64,000 nucleotides of DNA from Anaerolineaceae bacterium (GTDB taxonomy: Bacteria; Chloroflexota; Anaerolineae; Aggregatilineales; Phototrophicaceae), in assembly GCA_016124855.1 (NCBI GenBank), contig WGMX01000059.1, forward strand, positions 35,016 to 99,015, written 5' to 3'. Under the pieces are notes generated by a model that saw nothing but the letters and a program-made list of their open reading frames with translations, had not been told where the DNA came from and did not search any database. Shown piece after piece: positions 59,649 through 64,000 of the stretch. The translations under genes and the position numbers were made by a program. How positions within the stretch are numbered: position 1 is the stretch's first letter; every line of letters starts with the position of its first letter.

Positions 59649-59676
59649 CTAAAATTTTAGACTTGGCTAAAATTTA
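59649..59676. promoter_or_regulatory. palindromic operator-like site before feoA
   Basis: A perfect 12-bp palindrome CTAAAATTTTAG (59649-59660) is followed 18 bases later (start to start) by CTAAAATTTA (59667-59676). The site lies 32-59 bases upstream of the feoA ATG and may bind an iron-responsive DtxR- or Fur-type repressor; that is inference from the role of the operon. Confidence 0.55.
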
Positions 59677-59707
59677 TTGTAGGTCGAATGATAATTAGAG
59701 ATAAACG

Positions 59708-59965
59708 ATGTCAAATCCAACAACAATCACTACCCTTGATCAACTGCGAATGGGACAAACGGCGCACATAACTGAACTTACCGATAAGGGCGCAAGCCGT
59801 CACCGTTTAATGGATCTTGGCATTTTACCGGGAACCAAAGTTGAAATTGAAATGAAAAGCCCGCTTGCTGACCCTGTTGCGTATCGGATACGCGGAGCCG
59901 TTATTGCTCTTCGCCGGTTACAAGCCCAACAGATCAAAATCGAAATTGAGCCTACGGAGAAATAG
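59708..59965 (+). CDS. feoA: ferrous iron transport protein A
   Basis: An 85-residue SH3-like protein that assists FeoB. TTLDQLRMGQTAHITELTDK, ASRHRLMDLGILPGTKVEIE and a final AVIALRRLQAQQIKIE follow the family pattern. It is the first gene of a three-gene iron operon, three bases before feoB-N, under the palindromic site at 59649. Confidence 0.93.
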   Translation: MSNPTTITTLDQLRMGQTAHITELTDKGASRHRLMDLGILPGTKVEIEMKSPLADPVAYRIRGAVIALRRLQAQQIKIEIEPTEK

Positions 59966-59968
59966 ACG

Positions 59969-60793
59969 ATGACTGCCATATCCGCTCCTTGTGAGACATG
60001 TCCCGCTTATAACCAAGCCCAACTGAAAAAGATGGGCGTAAATGTTGAAAATTACGATTATGTAGTGGCACTCGCCGGCAATCCGAACACGGGTAAAAGC
60101 ACTGTGTTTAATGCCCTGACCGGTTTGCGCCAGCATGTGGGAAATTGGCCGGGTAAGACCGTTGCCCGTGCTGAAGGTGGATTCGACTTTAACGACAAGA
60201 AATACAAGTTAGTTGATCTGCCGGGAACCTATTCGCTGCTTTCCACCAGCACCGATGAGGAAATAGCCCGCGACTTCATTTTGTTCGGGCAGCCCAATGT
60301 GACGGTGGTGGTTGTGGATGCTACACGCCTCGAACGGAACTTGAATCTGGCGCTGCAAATTCTGGAAATCACTGATCAAGTTGTTGTCGCCCTGAATTTG
60401 ATGGATGAAGCCAAACGGCACGGTATCACGATAGATGAACGACATCTCACCCGTGAACTGGGTGTGCCGGTTATTCCGATGGCAGCACGGCGTATGGTGG
60501 GTATTGCGGAACTGCTGCAAGCCATTCAAGATGTCGCTAGTGGGGCGCGTGTAAACCGTCCACATCGTATTCAACAGCGTGACGCGGTGGTCGAAAAGGC
60601 TATTCATGAACTGGTGGGAGTCATTGAGGCTGAATACCCGAACTTACCTAATGCGCGTTGGGTAGCGCTGCGGCTGCTGGAAGGTGACCAAACGCTGGAA
60701 GCCGCGATCAATAATCACACGCTTGGCGATTTAACACGCGGTCAATCCGTCCAACCCGTCCCAGAGATTATTCCTTTAGAGGTGGCTTCATGA
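59969..60793 (+). CDS. feoB: FeoB GTPase domain encoded as a separate protein
   Basis: A 274-residue cytosolic protein equal to the N-terminal part of FeoB. G1 is GNPNTGKST (37-45), G3 DLPGTYSL, G4 NLMDEA, followed by the helical GDI domain (about 200-265). A Cys pair C8-x-x-C11 (CETC) precedes the G domain. Fused FeoB proteins continue into the membrane domain; here a stop follows and the membrane part starts at the overlapping ATG (ATGA, 60790-60793). The split is a clean gene boundary, not a frameshift, because each part has its own start. Confidence 0.93.
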   Translation: MTAISAPCETCPAYNQAQLKKMGVNVENYDYVVALAGNPNTGKSTVFNALTGLRQHVGNWPGKTVARAEGGFDFNDKKYKLVDLPGTYSLLSTSTDEEIARDFILFGQPNVTVVVVDATRLERNLNLALQILEITDQVVVALNLMDEAKRHGITIDERHLTRELGVPVIPMAARRMVGIAELLQAIQDVASGARVNRPHRIQQRDAVVEKAIHELVGVIEAEYPNLPNARWVALRLLEGDQTLEAAINNHTLGDLTRGQSVQPVPEIIPLEVAS

Positions 60794-62205
60794 CGACCAA
60801 TGCTATTCTCCAGAAAGCGGCGGCGCTGCGGGCACAGGTTGGCGAGGATTATCACGACAAACTGGTAGAAGCGATTTACACCGACGCTTCACAAATTGCA
60901 GATCGCAGCGTCAGCCGTGATGATAAGCAAGCTCGCCTGACATTCGACCGGGCGCTGGATCGGGCTTTGACCCATCCAATATGGGGCTTTGCGGTCATGG
61001 GGTTGATGTTCTTTGCGGTATTCTGGATTACGATTACCGGCGCGAATGTTCCTTCACAACTGTTAGCTGATTTCTTGTTGGGTACGGTTTATCAAACCCT
61101 GCATAATGTCGCGAACGCACTGTATGCTCCGGCATGGTTAAGCGGCTTTTTGATTGACGGTGTGTATCTGGCAACGGCTTGGGTTACTTCGGTGATGCTG
61201 CCACCGATGGCGATATTCTTCCCGCTGTTTACGCTGCTAGAGGATTTTGGTTATTTGCCGCGTGTCGCCTTCAATTTAGATCGGCTGTTTGCGAAGGCCG
61301 GTGCACATGGCAAGCAGTCCCTGTCGATGATGATGGGCTACGGTTGTAACGCAGCGGGCGTGGTGGCGACACGTATTATCGACAGCCCGCGTGAACGTCT
61401 GATCGCTATTATCACCAATAACTTCAGCATTTGTAACGGACGGTGGCCGACACTTATTTTGATGGGAACCATCTTTTTGGGTGCGCTGGTGCCGCCAGCT
61501 TTTGCAAGTCTGGTCGCCGCATTAAGCGTGGTTGCGATTGCGGTACTTGGTATCGTGGTGACGCTGGTGGTTTCATGGGGGCTTTCAAAGACTGTGCTCA
61601 AGGGCGAAACTTCGGTTTACAGCCTCGAACTGCCGCCTTACCGTCCGCCGCAGATTATGAAGACTATTTACACGTCGATGATTGACCGGACACTGATCGT
61701 CCTCTGGCGGGCATTGGTGATGGCTGCTCCTGCTGGCGCGGTCATCTGGCTGGCAAGTAACGTCATGATTGGGGATACCAGCATCGCCGCATTTATGGTC
61801 AACCTGCTCAATCCGTTTGGACTGCTGTTGGGATTGAACGGTGTCATCCTGCTGGCCTACATTGTCGCCATTCCGGCTAATGAGATCATCATCCCGACCA
61901 TCTTGATGCTTACGCTGACGTTGGGCAAGAACATCGCTGGCGCGCGAGCAGGTGTCATGCTCGAAATGGATGATGCACAGGTTTATTCGGTACTCACGCA
62001 GGTTGGCGGTTGGACGGTGCTGACGGCTATCAACTTGATGTTGTTCAGCCTGCTGCATAATCCATGCAGCACCACAATCCTCACGATATGGAATGAAACC
62101 AAGAATGCTAAATGGACAGCACTGGCGACACTGCTGCCGCTCGGAATTGCCTTCTTGGTCACTTTCTCCACCGCGACACTGGCGAGACTGCTGGGTTGGG
62201 CTTAG
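60790..62205 (+). CDS. feoB: FeoB membrane permease domain encoded as a separate protein
   Basis: A 471-residue membrane protein equal to the C-terminal part of FeoB. After a soluble N-terminal linker (DDKQARLTFDRALDRALTHP) it has about eight membrane helices with two Gate motifs: YLPRVAFNLDRLFAKAGAHG then MMGYGCNAAGVVATRIIDSP, and NEIIIPTILMLTLTLGKN. The conserved Cys of Gate 1 (GYGCN) is present. It transports Fe(II) inward, probably in complex with the separate GTPase protein. A GAAA-loop terminator follows 26 bases after the stop. Confidence 0.93.
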   Translation: MTTNAILQKAAALRAQVGEDYHDKLVEAIYTDASQIADRSVSRDDKQARLTFDRALDRALTHPIWGFAVMGLMFFAVFWITITGANVPSQLLADFLLGTVYQTLHNVANALYAPAWLSGFLIDGVYLATAWVTSVMLPPMAIFFPLFTLLEDFGYLPRVAFNLDRLFAKAGAHGKQSLSMMMGYGCNAAGVVATRIIDSPRERLIAIITNNFSICNGRWPTLILMGTIFLGALVPPAFASLVAALSVVAIAVLGIVVTLVVSWGLSKTVLKGETSVYSLELPPYRPPQIMKTIYTSMIDRTLIVLWRALVMAAPAGAVIWLASNVMIGDTSIAAFMVNLLNPFGLLLGLNGVILLAYIVAIPANEIIIPTILMLTLTLGKNIAGARAGVMLEMDDAQVYSVLTQVGGWTVLTAINLMLFSLLHNPCSTTILTIWNETKNAKWTALATLLPLGIAFLVTFSTATLARLLGWA

Positions 62206-62231
62206 ATTAACATCTGATTACGCATATTAGG

Positions 62232-62257
62232 CGGGGAGGAAACTCCCCGTTTTTATT
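62232..62257 (+). terminator. terminator of the feo operon
   Basis: Stem CGGGGAG / CTCCCCG with a GAAA tetraloop followed by TTTTTATTT. It overlaps the end of the convergent aminotransferase gene. Confidence 0.88.
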
Positions 62258-63599
62258 TAGAATTCCACTTTACCAGCACATCACCCATCGTTTGAACAAT
62301 CGTCTCGACTTCTTCTGCCGTGATGGTCAAGGGGGGCGAGAAGGCCAGCGCGTTGCCGACAGCGCGGGTTCGCAACCCGGCCTGCATGGCTGCGCTCATC
62401 AAGGCGTTGGTGGTCGCCATATCCGGTGTGCGGCTGGTTTTGTCTTTGACGATTTCAATGGCACAAATGAGCCCTTTACCACGCGCGTTATCGACCTGCG
62501 GAAATTCAGTCAACGTACCTAGACCTTCAAGCAAAATCTCGCCACTGGTGCGTGCGTTCCGTACCAGATGTTCACGTTCTAAGATTTCGATGTTCTTGAG
62601 TCCGACCGCGCAGGCTGTGGCGTGACCGGAATAGGTGTAGCCGTGCATGTACGACTCGGCTTCCGGCGCGTTCCAGATGGCCTCGCGGATCGCATCTGAA
62701 ATTTGCATTCCTCCCAAGGGGATATAACCGCTGGTGATGCCTTTAGCGAACGTCAGAATATCGGGCTGCACACGCCAATGGTTTAGGGCGAACATCTCGC
62801 CGGTGCGTCCAAATCCGGTAATTACTTCGTCGGCAATGAACAAGACTTCATATTTATCACAGATGGCACGGATGAGCGGGAAGTAATCATCAGGCGGGAC
62901 GATCACGCCGCCTACGCCCTGCACCGGTTCCGCGATAAAGGCCGCGATGGTATCTGCTCCCTCACGCAAAATGGTTTCTTCCAAGGCACGGGCTGCTGCC
63001 TGCCCGACGGTTTCACCGGCTTTGATGTCACCGTCATAACGATGCGGGTTAGGCGCGGGAATATGCAAGAATCCGGGAACCTGCGGGCCGAAGGGCGTAT
63101 GATAACGGCTGATGCCGGTGGCGCTGGTGGCCGCCATTGAAATGCCGTGATAAGCGCTGTTACGGGCGATAATTTTAAGTTTATTTTTCTGGCCCATGCG
63201 CTGCCAATAAAACAAAGCTGTTTTAAAAGCGCTTTCGTTGGACTCTGATCCGCCGGATGTAAATAAGGTTGTTTTTAAATTCGGGTAGGCATAACCGGAT
63301 AATTTTTCAGCCAGCCGCGAAGCCGGAACATTGGTCATTCCCGCGAAATTCGAGGTAAAGGGCAGCGTAATCATTTGTTCGCGGGCGACATCTGCCAGTT
63401 CGGTACTGCCGTAACCAATGTTGACGTTCCAAAGACCAGCCATGCCGTCCAAAATTTTCTTGCCATCGCTGGTGTAGAGATAAATGCCTTCGGCCCGTTC
63501 GATCACCAATGGATTGCTGTGGCGGCTGGGGTGCTGGAGGGGGTGAAGCTGAGTTTGATCTTGCTCGACCCATGTCGCTGTATTCGATTGACTTGTCAT
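62253..63599 (-). CDS. class III aminotransferase (omega-transaminase type)
   Basis: A 448-residue fold-type I PLP enzyme. GMAGLWNVNIGYG and ELADVAREQ (about 55-75), FTSGGSESNESAFKTALFYW (near 110-130), YHGISMAATSATG, EPVQGVGGVIVPPDDYFP, FIADEVITGFGRTG and the PLP-Lys segment ILTFAKGITSGYIPLGG are all present. Related enzymes use putrescine, beta-alanine or other omega-amines with pyruvate; which one is unknown. The ATG at 63599 is used because AAGGAG lies six bases upstream; the longer frame from 63749 is not supported. Confidence 0.93.
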   Translation of the reverse strand: MTSQSNTATWVEQDQTQLHPLQHPSRHSNPLVIERAEGIYLYTSDGKKILDGMAGLWNVNIGYGSTELADVAREQMITLPFTSNFAGMTNVPASRLAEKLSGYAYPNLKTTLFTSGGSESNESAFKTALFYWQRMGQKNKLKIIARNSAYHGISMAATSATGISRYHTPFGPQVPGFLHIPAPNPHRYDGDIKAGETVGQAAARALEETILREGADTIAAFIAEPVQGVGGVIVPPDDYFPLIRAICDKYEVLFIADEVITGFGRTGEMFALNHWRVQPDILTFAKGITSGYIPLGGMQISDAIREAIWNAPEAESYMHGYTYSGHATACAVGLKNIEILEREHLVRNARTSGEILLEGLGTLTEFPQVDNARGKGLICAIEIVKDKTSRTPDMATTNALMSAAMQAGLRTRAVGNALAFSPPLTITAEEVETIVQTMGDVLVKWNSK

Positions 63600-63741
63600 G
63601 TCAGACTCCTTCATGCTGAATAGGGACGACTCTAACACAATTGAAAGTAGGCATAAAGTGAGATTGGTCATATGAAAATGAACAGATAGGCTCCATTCCC
63701 TGTAGAATGAAACCGTTCTGAGATTGAAAAGGAATGTATGG

Positions 63742-63861
63742 ATGTCCACAAGAAAAACCTTGATGGTTGTAACCGGACTTTGGCTGTTGAGTCTGTTGAT
63801 TGTTAACGGGCAGGGACAACAGGTGAGCGCTGGCGACTGTTCGATTGAGCAAGAAAATTAG
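63742..63861 (+). pseudogene. 5' part of a secreted-protein gene cut by an insertion element
   Basis: The plus strand reads 39 codons: MSTRKTLMVVTGLWLLSLLI, then VNGQGQQVSAGDCSIEQEN and TAG. The start has AAAGGA upstream and the product looks like a signal peptide with cleavage near residues 25-31 followed by the first mature residues. The frame ends exactly where the IS256-type terminal sequence begins (63861); the stop codon is formed at the junction. It is therefore probably a truncated gene, not a true mini-protein. Confidence 0.55.
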
Positions 63862-64000
63862 GGTCTGTCAAGAGTTTTGTGTAAACGGATTTTGCCATAC
63901 AAAATTAAATTGGGAAACGCCCCTCAAAACGGATAGCGAGTTGGTTCAAAATCAAAGCCCAATTCGGGACAGGCATCGTCCATTTTTTGATGATGTTACT
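63861..64000. mobile_element. IS256 (Mutator)-type insertion sequence, one end
   Basis: The sequence from 63861 starts GGGTCTGTCAAGAGTTTTGT and GTAAACGG, the usual look of an IS256-family terminal repeat, with the end of a transposase gene running toward it on the minus strand. The rest of the element lies outside the window, so the other end and target duplication cannot be seen. Confidence 0.75.
63905..64000 (-). CDS. IS256-family transposase, C-terminal end (partial)
   Basis: The 31 visible codons read SNIIKKWTMPVPNWALILNQ then LAIRFEGRFPI and TAA. The W-T-x-P-x-x-N-W-x-x-I-L-N-Q-L-A-I-x-F-E-G-R pattern is the conserved C-terminus of IS256/Mutator transposases. The gene continues past 64000. 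It is too short to judge whether it is active. Confidence 0.85.
   Translation of the reverse strand, partial: SNIIKKWTMPVPNWALILNQLAIRFEGRFPI

Noticed and set aside
60780..60800. Calling the feoB split a frameshift
   Set aside because: Each part has its own start and complete domain, and the overlap ATGA is a normal coupling signal.
1..64000. CRISPR arrays, rRNA or tRNA genes
   Set aside because: No direct repeats with regular spacers and no cloverleaf or rRNA core sequence was noticed on reading; a dedicated scan would be needed for full certainty on tRNA.

Overview
The window looks like one stretch of chromosome from a bacterium of roughly 50 % GC, most probably a member of the Chloroflexota (Anaerolineae-like). 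This is inferred from the mix of gene families: many exported proteins built from bacterial SH3, beta-propeller and fasciclin domains, a Tat operon with ferritin-like Tat substrates, a fused succinate dehydrogenase membrane anchor, and split FeoB. No rRNA, tRNA or CRISPR array was seen. Most of the window is ordinary chromosomal backbone. The accessory material is small: toxin-antitoxin and immunity-like genes at the left edge, an IS110 element near 24-25 kb, an isolated AT-rich nuclease-NTPase gene at 38.8-41.2 kb, and an IS256-type element entering from the right edge.

Layout. 0-2 kb: an Imm32-like protein, a DUF433/DUF5615 pair, and a DUF6092-nitroreductase pair. 2-6 kb: three genes for cell-surface glycan synthesis on the minus strand. 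6.1-6.9 kb: a gene-free region holding a dense array of a 10-bp motif and an inverted pair of near-consensus DnaA boxes. 6.9-17 kb: an orphan GAF histidine kinase, an Eis-like acetyltransferase, a membrane-anchored beta-propeller protein, a tandem solute-binding protein, and a three-gene operon of PH-like and SH3/WD40 proteins. 17-28 kb: purU, DinB, an aminotransferase, a methyltransferase, IS110, an RmlC homologue and a two-domain fasciclin protein, separated by repeat-rich gaps. 28-32.5 kb: DHFR-like protein, then tatC, tatB-like, tatA and two ferritin-like Tat substrates. 32.7-38.4 kb: methyltransferase with regulatory domain, ParB-like protein, surE, htpG. 38.8-41.2 kb: the candidate defence gene. 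41.5-45.7 kb: a succinate dehydrogenase operon with two small paralogous membrane proteins between sdhB and sdhA. 46-59 kb: a truncated AMP-binding protein, exported SH3 proteins, a PhyH oxygenase, thioredoxin-SH3, rpsD, three tandem DinB paralogues, an ECF sigma factor diverging from a small operon, a secreted protein and an MFS transporter. 59.6-62.2 kb: feoA and a split feoB behind a palindromic operator-like site. 62.2-64 kb: a class III aminotransferase, then a signal-peptide ORF cut off by the IS256-type end.

The most striking non-coding signals are dispersed repeats. (1) REP-like hairpins have different arm sequences but nearly always a CTAC foot, which reads 5' GTAG plus hairpin on the other strand, the architecture of REP elements recognised by RAYT proteins. 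One locus (20.5-20.7 kb) appears to be an empty version of another (22.9-23.2 kb) in which the hairpin loop holds extra repeat material. (2) Degenerate heptamer arrays of exact 7-bp period lie in at least five gaps. These, the 6.4-6.7 kb box cluster, the lone nuclease-NTPase gene and the twin small proteins in the sdh operon are the best candidates for follow-up.
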